From NCBI RefSeq assembly GCF_002968295.1, contig NZ_CP134399.1:186001-250000 (forward strand): 64,000 nt of DNA. Direction: 5' to 3'. This document shows, in pieces, positions 47,504 to 55,791 of this stretch. The first letter of the stretch is position 1. Each line of letters starts with the position of its first letter. The position numbers and the translations under genes were made by a program. The notes under the pieces were generated by a model. That model saw only the letters and a program-made list of their open reading frames with translations, did no database searches and was not told the DNA's origin. This DNA comes from Mycobacterium sp. ITM-2016-00317 (GTDB lineage: Bacteria > Actinomycetota > Actinomycetes > Mycobacteriales > Mycobacteriaceae).

Positions 47504-49981
47504 CTATCGGGTCAACAGCTGGCGGGCTGGTGCGGTGGCGGTCCAGCGGTGCCGGACCGCAGCGCCGTCGGGCGCGCGCTCGGCGACGGTGACGGCCCCG
47601 TCGGTCAGGTCGGGTGCGAGATCGTCGCCGATCCGGAACGGCAGCACCGAATCGGTGATGCGCCAGGTGCCGCCGTCGACCGTGCCCAGTGAGATCTCCA
47701 CGTCCAGCAGCGCCCGGGCGTGTTCGATCTCGCTCTGCGCCACGGCCTCTCGCAGCGTGAGGCCGCGATCCCGGACGACCCCGGGGCGGCGCCCGCGCAC
47801 GTAGCCGAAGCGGTCACCGGACCGCAGCAGCATCCCGGCCTGCCCTGCGTCGTCGCGCAGCCGCAGTTCCAGGTGCGGGCCATCGGCCTGATGCGGTACG
47901 GCGACCCAGTCCTCGTGGTAGTCCCGACCCACCCCGGTCTCGACCACGACGTCGCCCACGCGGTGCAGCCGGCCGCGGTCGGGCAGCGGGTCCGCCGGGT
48001 GCAGGTCCACCTCGCGCAGCCAGGTGAACTCGTCGCCGTCGTCGACGAGCGTCCCGGCGAACCCCTCCCGGACGCACAGCGCGAGCAGATCCTCCCGGGT
48101 GAGCCCGTCCAGCGAGGTCGCGGTGACGTCCGGCGCGCCTGCCGGGACGCGCAGGTCGACGTAGAGTTCGCCGGCCTGCAGCCACTCGACGCTGGTGTGG
48201 GTGTCGACGGGCCTGCCCGGCACCGCCAGCGCGCGGCGCCGCCACACCCGGTGGGTGACGTCGGCGCGGGCGACGGGATCGCCTGCGGCACTACGGCGCA
48301 GATACCCGGGCCAGTCGCCGTGATGGGAGATGTCGGTACCGGCCAGCCACGACTGCAGCGTGCAGCCGAACCCGACGACCTCGGTGCCGTCGGCCAGCGC
48401 GACCCGGCCCAGTGACATCGGCGCGGGCAGCGCGGTCAGGAAGTCGCCGAGCATCGCGGTGCCGATCCACCACAGTTCCCCGCGGATGCTCATCCCGGTC
48501 TCCGCGCCGACGCACACCAGGCCCGGTTTGGGCGGCTCGGTGCGCAGGTGGGCCATCCGGTACAGCGGCGCGGTCGCGGCCGGACCACCCCAGCGGGCGC
48601 CGCGCTGCTCGAGCTGCCACGCCAGCGGCTGCCCGCGCAGGTGTGCGCCCACCACCAGCAGCGCGGTGGCGTCCAACCCGGCGCGGGCCTGGCGCCACGG
48701 CGCTGTGGTCCCAGGAGCCGACCCCGCCACCAGGCGGGCCAGGTCCAGGGCGACCGCGTCGGCCCCGGCGCGGGCCACCACGCTGACCCCGAACTGTGCG
48801 CCGTCCGAAGTGGTTCCGGCCGGGACCGCGACCGCGCACAGATCCATCAGGTTGCAGAAGTTGGTGTAGGTGCCCAGCCGGGAGTTCACCCCGACCGGGT
48901 CCGCGGCGACCTCGGCGATGGTCGGGTGCTCGGTGGTGGTCGGGATCAGCAGTGCATCGCAGTCACCCAGTTCGGTCATCGCCGCGGCGGTGAGTTCGGC
49001 CAGCCGGACCCGGTCGGCCAGCAGGCGGGTGGCAGGCACCGCGCCTGCGGCGGCGATGATGGCGCCGACCGTCGGATCCACCTCGGCACGGTGCGCGTCG
49101 ACGAATTCGCCCACCGCCTCGTGCCGCTCGGCGACCAGCCCGCCGTCGTAGAGCAGCCGGGCCGCCTCCAGGAACGGGGCCATCTCGATCTCGACGAGTT
49201 CGATCCCGTTGCGTGCGAGCCCGTCACACGCGGCGGCGAACGCCTCCTGCCACGCCGGGGACAATCCAGGCAACGCGCTCGGGACCGCCACCGTGGGGTG
49301 CGGGGGCGCGGCCAGCGGCGCGTCCGGCGCGAACGGCCTGGCCCCACCGGCGATCACGCCCATCGCGGCGTCGGCGGTGTCGAGATCGCGGGCGAACACC
49401 GTCACACAGTCGTAGGACCGGCACGCGGGCAACACCCCGTCGACCGGGACGACGCCGAGCGTCGGTTTGACGCCGACGATGCCCTGCAGCGCGGCGGGCA
49501 CCCGTCCCGAGCCGGCGGTGTCGGTGCCCAGCGCGATATCGGCCAGCCCGAGGGCCACCGCGACGGCGGACCCGGAGCTGGAACCGCCGGAGATGCGGTC
49601 GGGGCGGCGGGCGTCGCGCACCGCGCCGTGCGGGCTGCGGGTGCCGACCAGGCCGGTCGCGAACTGGTCGAGGTTGGTCACCCCGATCACCACCGCGCCT
49701 GCGGCCCGCAACCGGGCCACCACGGGCGCGTCGGCGGTCGCAGGCGCCGTCGCATACGCCGGGCACGCCGCGGTGGTGGCGATGCCCGCGACGTCGATGT
49801 TGTTCTTCACCGCGGCCACCAGGCCTGCCAGCGGCAGCTCGGCGCCCGCCGCGACGCCGGCGTCCACCGCGTGCGCGTCGGCCAGCGCGTCGGCCTGCGG
49901 GCGCAGCGCGATCCAGATCTCCGGTCGGTCCGCTGCCTCGATCGCGGCGTAGGCGGCGCGGACCCGTTCGACGGCGCTCAC
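47504..49981 (-). CDS. atzF: allophanate hydrolase fused to an uncharacterised C-terminal domain
   Basis: 825 residues. Residues 1-430 are an amidase-signature domain with the triad Lys59 (AAVKNNIDVAG), Ser134 (SGGSSSGSAV) and Ser158 (DTAGSGRVPA). Residues about 440-563 form the AtzF C-terminal domain (EVVGFGCTLQSWLAGTDISH). Known allophanate hydrolases end near here (about 600). This one continues without a stop for 260 residues into a beta-rich domain with DTHTSVEWLQAGELYVDLRV. The core enzyme turns allophanate into ammonia and CO2. It overlaps the carboxylase gene by four bases. Confidence 0.9.
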   Translation of the reverse strand: MSAVERVRAAYAAIEAADRPEIWIALRPQADALADAHAVDAGVAAGAELPLAGLVAAVKNNIDVAGIATTAACPAYATAPATADAPVVARLRAAGAVVIGVTNLDQFATGLVGTRSPHGAVRDARRPDRISGGSSSGSAVAVALGLADIALGTDTAGSGRVPAALQGIVGVKPTLGVVPVDGVLPACRSYDCVTVFARDLDTADAAMGVIAGGARPFAPDAPLAAPPHPTVAVPSALPGLSPAWQEAFAAACDGLARNGIELVEIEMAPFLEAARLLYDGGLVAERHEAVGEFVDAHRAEVDPTVGAIIAAAGAVPATRLLADRVRLAELTAAAMTELGDCDALLIPTTTEHPTIAEVAADPVGVNSRLGTYTNFCNLMDLCAVAVPAGTTSDGAQFGVSVVARAGADAVALDLARLVAGSAPGTTAPWRQARAGLDATALLVVGAHLRGQPLAWQLEQRGARWGGPAATAPLYRMAHLRTEPPKPGLVCVGAETGMSIRGELWWIGTAMLGDFLTALPAPMSLGRVALADGTEVVGFGCTLQSWLAGTDISHHGDWPGYLRRSAAGDPVARADVTHRVWRRRALAVPGRPVDTHTSVEWLQAGELYVDLRVPAGAPDVTATSLDGLTREDLLALCVREGFAGTLVDDGDEFTWLREVDLHPADPLPDRGRLHRVGDVVVETGVGRDYHEDWVAVPHQADGPHLELRLRDDAGQAGMLLRSGDRFGYVRGRRPGVVRDRGLTLREAVAQSEIEHARALLDVEISLGTVDGGTWRITDSVLPFRIGDDLAPDLTDGAVTVAERAPDGAAVRHRWTATAPARQLLTR

Positions 49982-52900
49982 GCGTGCACCTCCGTCCCGA
50001 CCACGACCAGCGGGGTGCCGGGATCGACGAGATGCCCTGCCGACACCAGGATCTGGGTCACCACCCCGTCGGCCGGTGCGCGCAGCACGGTCTCCATCTT
50101 CATCGCCTCCAGCGCGAGCAGCGGCTGTCCGGCCACCACCCGGTCACCGACGGCGACGTCGACCTTCCACACACTCGACGCGAACGGCGCATCGACCCGC
50201 TCGTCACCGTCGCCGAGCACCAGGTCCTCGGTGCCGGCGTCGGAGGCCTTCGACGCGGCTTGTTCGGCGCGGTCGAACTCCCCGGCGGCCGCCCACGCGG
50301 TCCGCTCCGCGGAGAACGCGGCCGCCTGCCGCGCGCGGAACGCGGCGATGTCGTCGGCGTTGTCGGCCAGGAACCGTTCGTGCTCGGCGAGGGAGAACAC
50401 GCCGTCGGTGATGTCGACCGATCCCCGGCCCGCGGCCATGTCGGCGCGCAACTCCAGCAGTTCCTCGGCCGACACCGGATACCACGAGATCCGGTCGAAA
50501 AACCTGAGCAGCCAAGGGCTTCCGGGCTCGAACGGCGCAGTGTGGCGGTAGCGGCTCCACACCTGGGTGGTGCGGCCGACGAACTGGTAGCCGCCCGGGC
50601 CCTCCATCCCGTAGATGCACAGGTACGCACCACCGATGCCGACGGAGTTCTCGGCCGTCCAGGTCCGGGCCGGGTTGTACTTCGTGGTCACCAACCGGTG
50701 CCGCGGATCCAACGGGGTCGCCACCGGCGCCCCCAGGTACACGTCGCCGAGCCCGAGCGTCAGGTACTGGGCGTCGAACACCGTGGCGCGCACGTCGTCC
50801 TGCGACGCCAGACCGTTGATGCGCCTGATGAACTCGATGTTGGACGGGCACCACGGCGCGTCGTCGCGCACGCCGGAGGTGTAGCGGGCGATCGCTTCCC
50901 GGGTCGCCGGGTCGTCCCAGCTCAGCGGCAGCCGCACCAGCCGGCTGGGCACCACCAGCTCCGATGAGGCGGGCAGGTCGTCCTCGATCTCGGCCAGCAG
51001 GCCGAGCAGCGTCGGGATCGGCAGCACGCCGGGGTCGACGTGCACCTGCAGCGACCGGATCCCCGGTGTCAGATCGAGGATGCCCGCGGCGGCGCCGTCC
51101 AGGCGGGTGTGCAGGGCGTGCACCCGGGCGCGCAGCGCGAGATCCAGCACGATGTCGCCGTATTCGATCAGCACGTTGTCGTCCCCGCTGCGGCGGTAGG
51201 TGACCTCCGGCGCGCCGTCACGGCCGGGCCGCAGGGCCAGCACGCCGTCGTCGCCGTCCCCGCCGCGCCGCGCGACGTGCGGGGTGGCCGCGGCGCGGGA
51301 GGTGCCCAACTCGGCGCGCGACGGTGCGTCGCCCGCCCGCACCGGGACGAACCGCACCGTGTCACCGGGGCGCAGCTGGCCGAGTTTCCAGCGCTGCGCG
51401 GCGATCACGGTGACCGGGCAGACGAACCCGCCCAGGCTGGGCCCGTCGGGGCCGAGCAGGATCGGGGTGTCACCGGTGAAGTCCAGCGCGCCCACGGAAT
51501 ACGCGTTGTCATGAATGTTCGACGGGTGCAGGCCGGCCTCGCCGCCGTCGGGGCGCGCCCACTGCGGCTTCGGGCCCTCCAACCGTACGCCCGTGCGCGC
51601 GGAGTTGAAGTGCACGCGGTAGCGGGCCTCGAACAGCGTGTCCATGTCGGCGCGGGTGAAGAAGTCCGGGGCGCCGTGCGGGCCCTCGGTGACGGCCAGT
51701 TCCCACTCGCCGGTCAGCGCGGGGCGCACCTCCGGCGGTACGGGTCCGGCGCCCGGCCGGGCGGCGCCGTCGGTCGCTCTGGCCCGCAGCACATCTCCGA
51801 TGACCAGCGCGCGGCCGCCGTGCCCGCCGAAGCGGCCCAGCGTGAACGTCGACGCGCTGCCGAGGTAGGCAGGCACGTCGAGGCCACCGGCGATCAGCAC
51901 GTAGGTGCGCAGCCCCACTGCGGCGGTGCCGACGTCCAGCACGCCGTCGGCGGGGATCTGCACGGGCTCCCACATCGGCACCGGGGCGCCGTCGACGGTG
52001 ACCAGGCATTCGGCACCGGTGACACACACCGTGGTCGGGTGGGTGAACCGCAGCGCCGGTCCGGCGGCGGTGCATTCGAGGCCCGCGGCGTCGTCGGGGT
52101 TGCCCAGCGCGCGGTTGCCGAGCCGAAACGACAGGTCGTCCATCGGCCCGCTCGGCGGCACCCCGACCTGCCACAGTCCGACCCGGCCGGGCACGTCCTG
52201 CACGGTGGTCATCAGACCGGGTCGCTCGACGGTGATCCGCGGCCTCGGGTCGGTGACACCGGCCAGGGTGGCGGTGCTGTGCCGGGCGGCCCGGACGTCG
52301 TCGTGTTCCACTGCCGCGCAGAGCATTCCGACGTTGACCTCGATGCCGTGCAGCTCGGTCCCGGCCAGCGCGCGGCGCAGCCGGCCGAACGCGTCGTCGC
52401 GGTCGGATCCGGCGGTGACGATCTTGGCCAGCAGCGGGTCGTAGGCGGCGGAGACCTCGGTGCCGTCGGCGACCCAGGCGTCGACGCGCGCGTCGTCGGG
52501 GAACCGGACGCGGGTCAGGATGCCGGTGCTCGGCCGGTAGTCGCGCGCCGGGTCCTCGGCGTAGATGCGGGCCTCGACGGCGTGCCCGGAGACCGGCACG
52601 GCCCCGCTCGGGTGTTCGTCGAGCATCGACGTGTCGCCCAGGGCCAGGCGCAGCATCCAGCCGGCCAGGTCGACACCGGTGACGGCCTCGGTGACGGGGT
52701 GCTCGACCTGCAGCCGCGCGTTGACCTCAAGGAACGACGCCTCCCGGCGCACCGGGTCGTAGATGAACTCGACGGTGCCCGCCGAGCGGTACCCGACCGC
52801 GGCGGCCAGCGCCCGCGACGAGCTGTGCAGCCGCTCGCGTACCTCGTCGGGCAGCGCAGGGGCAGGCGCCTCCTCCAGCACCTTCTGGTGGCGGCGCTGC

Positions 52901-53589
52901 AGCGAGCAGTCGCGATCGCCCAGCGACAGCACCCGGCCGGTGCCGTCGCCGAAGATCTGCACCTCGACGTGGCGCGCGTTGTCGACGTAGCGCTCGACGA
53001 ACACCCCGGCCGAGCCGAAACTGCGTTCGGCCTGCGCGACCACCCGCGCATACGCCGAGCGCAGGTCGTCGGCGCTGCGGCACACCTGCATGCCGATGCC
53101 TCCGCCGCCACCGGTCGCTTTGAGCATCACCGGATAGCCGACCTCGGCGGCCGCGGCGACCGCGCTGTCCGCGTCGTCGAGCAACTCCGAGCCCGGGAAG
53201 ATCGGCACCCCCGCGGCCCGCGCCGCGGCCCTGGCGGTGTGCTTGGTGCCGAAGCGGCGCAACTGATCCGGCGTCGGCCCGGCGAACGCGATCCCGGCCG
53301 CCTCCACGGCTGCGGCGAAATCGGCGTCCTCGGACAGGAATCCGTAACCGGGGTGGATCACCGTCGCGCCGGTGTCGGCCGCCGCGGACAGGATCGCGTC
53401 GGTGCGCAGATAGCTCTCGCGCGGTGCGGCAGGCCCGATCCGCACCGCGGCGTCGGCCAGCGACACGTGCGGCGCGCCGCGGTCGGCGTCGGAGAACACC
53501 GCCACGGTGCGCAGTCCGAGCGTGCGCGCGGCGCGGATCAGGCGGACCGCGATCTCGCCGCGGTTGGCGATCAGGACGGCGCCGGTCAT
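49978..53589 (-). CDS. guanidine/urea carboxylase (biotin-dependent, multidomain)
   Basis: 1203 residues. Order: biotin carboxylase (about 1-450, GGGGGIGMQV, FLEVNARLQVEHPVTEA), a KipI/KipA-like carboxyltransferase pair (about 455-1090; GVPPSGPMDDLSFRLG, SNIEFIRRINGL), and a biotinyl domain with the carrier Lys1164 in LEAMKMETV. Such enzymes were annotated urea carboxylase, but those encoded with DUF1989 pairs are now known to carboxylate guanidine. Which substrate this enzyme prefers cannot be read from motifs; the neighbours favour guanidine. Overlaps of four bases on both sides. Confidence 0.92.
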   Translation of the reverse strand: MTGAVLIANRGEIAVRLIRAARTLGLRTVAVFSDADRGAPHVSLADAAVRIGPAAPRESYLRTDAILSAAADTGATVIHPGYGFLSEDADFAAAVEAAGIAFAGPTPDQLRRFGTKHTARAAARAAGVPIFPGSELLDDADSAVAAAAEVGYPVMLKATGGGGGIGMQVCRSADDLRSAYARVVAQAERSFGSAGVFVERYVDNARHVEVQIFGDGTGRVLSLGDRDCSLQRRHQKVLEEAPAPALPDEVRERLHSSSRALAAAVGYRSAGTVEFIYDPVRREASFLEVNARLQVEHPVTEAVTGVDLAGWMLRLALGDTSMLDEHPSGAVPVSGHAVEARIYAEDPARDYRPSTGILTRVRFPDDARVDAWVADGTEVSAAYDPLLAKIVTAGSDRDDAFGRLRRALAGTELHGIEVNVGMLCAAVEHDDVRAARHSTATLAGVTDPRPRITVERPGLMTTVQDVPGRVGLWQVGVPPSGPMDDLSFRLGNRALGNPDDAAGLECTAAGPALRFTHPTTVCVTGAECLVTVDGAPVPMWEPVQIPADGVLDVGTAAVGLRTYVLIAGGLDVPAYLGSASTFTLGRFGGHGGRALVIGDVLRARATDGAARPGAGPVPPEVRPALTGEWELAVTEGPHGAPDFFTRADMDTLFEARYRVHFNSARTGVRLEGPKPQWARPDGGEAGLHPSNIHDNAYSVGALDFTGDTPILLGPDGPSLGGFVCPVTVIAAQRWKLGQLRPGDTVRFVPVRAGDAPSRAELGTSRAAATPHVARRGGDGDDGVLALRPGRDGAPEVTYRRSGDDNVLIEYGDIVLDLALRARVHALHTRLDGAAAGILDLTPGIRSLQVHVDPGVLPIPTLLGLLAEIEDDLPASSELVVPSRLVRLPLSWDDPATREAIARYTSGVRDDAPWCPSNIEFIRRINGLASQDDVRATVFDAQYLTLGLGDVYLGAPVATPLDPRHRLVTTKYNPARTWTAENSVGIGGAYLCIYGMEGPGGYQFVGRTTQVWSRYRHTAPFEPGSPWLLRFFDRISWYPVSAEELLELRADMAAGRGSVDITDGVFSLAEHERFLADNADDIAAFRARQAAAFSAERTAWAAAGEFDRAEQAASKASDAGTEDLVLGDGDERVDAPFASSVWKVDVAVGDRVVAGQPLLALEAMKMETVLRAPADGVVTQILVSAGHLVDPGTPLVVVGTEVHA

Positions 53590-54266
53590 GCGAGGTCCCC
53601 CGGGCGGGTCACGATCATCCGGACCGGGGTGGGGTCGAAGGCGTTGCAGGGGTTGTTGATCTGCGGGCAGTTCGACACCAGCACCAGGGTGTCGACGTCG
53701 GCGCGCAACGCGACCCGCTTGCCCGGCGCGGACAGCCCGTCGACGATGCCCAGTGCGCCGTCGGGGTCCACCGGGACGTTCATGAACCAGTTGATGTTGC
53801 TCGCCAGATCGCGGGCGGTGAGGCCCCAGCGCGACCCTTCGAGCAGGAAGTTCTCCATGCAGCCGTGCTGGGCGCGGGTGTGCTGGCCGTAGCGCAGCGT
53901 GTTGGACTCCTTCGAGCAGGCGCCGCCGAGGGTGTCGTGGGCGCCCACCTCGTCGGCGACGACCGTCATCAACGCGTCGCCGGTGTCGGCGCGCAGCACC
54001 GAGCCGGTGGTCAGCGTGATCCGGCCCTGTCGGCGGATGGTCTCGGGCGCCGAATAGCGCACCGCGGTGTCAGCGGCCGAGTAGAGCAGGCAGTCGACGG
54101 CCTGGTTGCCCGCCAGGTCGACGATGGTCAGCACGTCCCCGGCGGCGACGACGGCCGACCACGCGGCCCTGGCGTCGACGTGCTCGTCGAGCACCACCGT
54201 TCCCGCGATCAGGGGCCGGGCCGCCGTGCCGGCGTCAGTGTCGTCGGTGTTGTAAGTGGTTGTCAC
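53586..54266 (-). CDS. carboxyguanidine deiminase subunit (DUF1989, UAAP2 type)
   Basis: 226 residues. The DUF1989 pattern is present: VDLAGNQAVDCLLYSAADTA, CSKESNTLRYGQHTRAQHGC and WFMNVPVDPDGALGIVDGLS. Together with the upstream DUF1989 protein it probably forms the heteromeric deiminase that converts carboxyguanidine to allophanate. The cysteines and the ESN motif are candidates for the metal or catalytic centre. Four-base overlaps on both sides. Confidence 0.88.
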   Translation of the reverse strand: MTTTYNTDDTDAGTAARPLIAGTVVLDEHVDARAAWSAVVAAGDVLTIVDLAGNQAVDCLLYSAADTAVRYSAPETIRRQGRITLTTGSVLRADTGDALMTVVADEVGAHDTLGGACSKESNTLRYGQHTRAQHGCMENFLLEGSRWGLTARDLASNINWFMNVPVDPDGALGIVDGLSAPGKRVALRADVDTLVLVSNCPQINNPCNAFDPTPVRMIVTRPGDLA

Positions 54267-55126
54267 AGTTGTCCTCTCGCGGCGAGGTCGGCGTCGGTGT
54301 TGGCGATGGCCTGGCGGTGCTCGGGGCCCAGCGGGCCGACCAGTTCACCGGCGACGAGCCGGCGCAGGTCCTCGGACGCCGGCCAGGCGTGCACCAGCAG
54401 CGGCGAACAGGTGAACTCCGGCCGCGGGTCCAGCGGATGGGCGGTGTTGGCCAGCAGCACGATCGCGTCCACGTGCAGCACCAGGTCCACGGTGGTTCCC
54501 GGGCCCGCCGACCCGAGCCAGGTGAACGTGCCGTCGGCCTCGACGCGCACGCCCTGGAAGAACGAGATCGACGGCGGCAGGTCGCGCCGGTCCAGCCCGT
54601 GCTTGAGTGCGGCCAGGGTGAACAGCTCGCGTCCGGCGGGGGAGTCCGATTGCGGTGCGGCCGCGCCGTAGCGCTCCAGATTGCCTGCCCGCGTGGAGGT
54701 TCCGGTCAGCGCGTCGTGGTGGCCGGAGGTGTCGGCGGCCACGGTGGCCAGCGCCCGGCCGAATCCGCTGAGCAGCGGGTGCCCGACGCCGGGGTAGGCC
54801 TGCCACGGCACCTTGACGGTGTCGGCGACGTTGAGCCGTTCGTGGGGCGCGTCGGCGCGGTGCAGCAGCAGGTGCGCGCAGGCGTCACCGACCGGGTCGG
54901 CGAGCCGCAACCGGGTGCCGCGCGCCAGCACCGAGGTCGTGTATCCGCCCGGCGCAACGGCTTCCGACCACACCAGCTGCTCGGCGGGCACGCCCTCGGG
55001 CGGATTCGGCCCGGTCGAGGCCGGGGTGTGGCGCATGAACTCGGCGGTGCGACCGTGCTGGGCGCGCGCGTGCGCCCGTGCGCCCGCCGTGGTGGCGGTC
55101 TCGGACATGGTGTTCGTGCTCGTCAC
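54263..55126 (-). CDS. carboxyguanidine deiminase subunit (DUF1989, UAAP1 type)
   Basis: 287 residues, the first gene of the guanidine operon. DUF1989 features: RLRLADPVGDACAHLLLHRA, HERLNVADTVKVPWQAYPGV and ISFFQGVRVEADGTFTWLGS. The N-terminal 40 residues (low complexity, two possible start Met) extend beyond the family core, so translation may start at the second Met (SETATTAG). Upstream lie two palindromic operators and no riboswitch that I can recognise. Confidence 0.88.
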   Translation of the reverse strand: MTSTNTMSETATTAGARAHARAQHGRTAEFMRHTPASTGPNPPEGVPAEQLVWSEAVAPGGYTTSVLARGTRLRLADPVGDACAHLLLHRADAPHERLNVADTVKVPWQAYPGVGHPLLSGFGRALATVAADTSGHHDALTGTSTRAGNLERYGAAAPQSDSPAGRELFTLAALKHGLDRRDLPPSISFFQGVRVEADGTFTWLGSAGPGTTVDLVLHVDAIVLLANTAHPLDPRPEFTCSPLLVHAWPASEDLRRLVAGELVGPLGPEHRQAIANTDADLAARGQL

Positions 55127-55171
55127 TGACTACTCCCGCAACGTCGGGTGGCCGCCGGCTGGGCGGCCTTT

Positions 55172-55185
55172 CTGTCGAGTGACAG
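55172..55185. promoter_or_regulatory. operator copy 1 upstream of the guanidine operon
   Basis: CTGTCGAGTGACAG, a 14-base palindrome with one asymmetric pair, lies about 46 bases before the first gene of the operon. On the plus strand it is preceded by TTT and shares 16 of 17 bases with copy 2. Confidence 0.6.
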
Positions 55186-55266
55186 TTTTCGCCGAGGCGG
55201 CGGTGCGGTGGTTGCGGTGGCGTAACCGTTGGCGCGCCGTCGGTTAACAGTGCGCTGCGAATGTTT

Positions 55267-55280
55267 CTGTCAAGTGACAG
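55267..55280. promoter_or_regulatory. operator copy 2 upstream of the guanidine operon
   Basis: CTGTCAAGTGACAG is a perfect 14-base palindrome, 20 bases past the stop of the Rv0201c-like gene. Its centre is 95 bases from that of copy 1, close to nine helical turns, which would suit a DNA loop. Confidence 0.6.
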
Positions 55281-55299
55281 GAAGTGGGGTGACGGCCGC

Positions 55300-55791
55300 T
55301 CAGCCGCCGGTGCGCTGGGCGCGGATCTTGGCGAACCGCTCCGAGAGCCGGCCCATCCTGATCATCAGCGACGCGGGCGGACTGGTGCTGCCCCGCAGAT
55401 AGGCCGCGAAGTCCTCGGCGGGCACCCCGATGCGCGAGGCGAACTCCTGCTCGCCCAGCCCGGAGCGCTCCAGCAGCAGGTGTACGTGGCGGGCCACCTC
55501 GGCGCGCTCGTTGGCCTCCAGGTGCTCGCGGGTGCGGTGCAGCACCTCCGACATCGCCCGCGACACCCCGTAGGGCCGGGCGGTCTCGAGCACTTCCTCG
55601 ACCTGGCGCGCGGTCCGGCCGAACGGGTCCCGTTTGATCGCCACGACGATGCGCTGCCACACGGCGAGGTCGTCGCTCTCCAGCGCCGCCCGGATGGCCG
55701 CGGTGGGCCAGAACTCGACCGGGCGGTCGTCGGCGGGCGGCTCGGGGCGGCGGTCTGTGCCGCGTACGTCCGGCGACTCGGGGGCCACCAT
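55300..55791 (-). CDS. helix-turn-helix protein (Rv0201c-like)
   Basis: 163 residues from the ATG at 55791, which overlaps the mmpL11 stop by one base (TGATG). The C-terminal third looks like an XRE-type helix-turn-helix (LLERSGLGEQEFASRIGVPA, then YLRGSTSPPASLMIRMGRLS). The central part is helical with no known motif. It follows mmpL11 in the same transcript, the arrangement I recall for Rv0202c-Rv0201c. A regulatory role is plausible but untested. Confidence 0.78.
   Translation of the reverse strand: MVAPESPDVRGTDRRPEPPADDRPVEFWPTAAIRAALESDDLAVWQRIVVAIKRDPFGRTARQVEEVLETARPYGVSRAMSEVLHRTREHLEANERAEVARHVHLLLERSGLGEQEFASRIGVPAEDFAAYLRGSTSPPASLMIRMGRLSERFAKIRAQRTGG

Noticed and set aside
51040..53892. 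950-codon open frame on the plus strand opposite the guanidine carboxylase
   Set aside because: Antisense shadow of a high-GC gene: Arg/Gly/Val/His-rich without motifs, while the minus strand has complete biotin carboxylase and biotinyl motifs.
55127..55299. Guanidine-I (ykkC) riboswitch before the guanidine operon
   Set aside because: Looked for the conserved core on the minus strand and did not find it; only protein-type palindromes are present.
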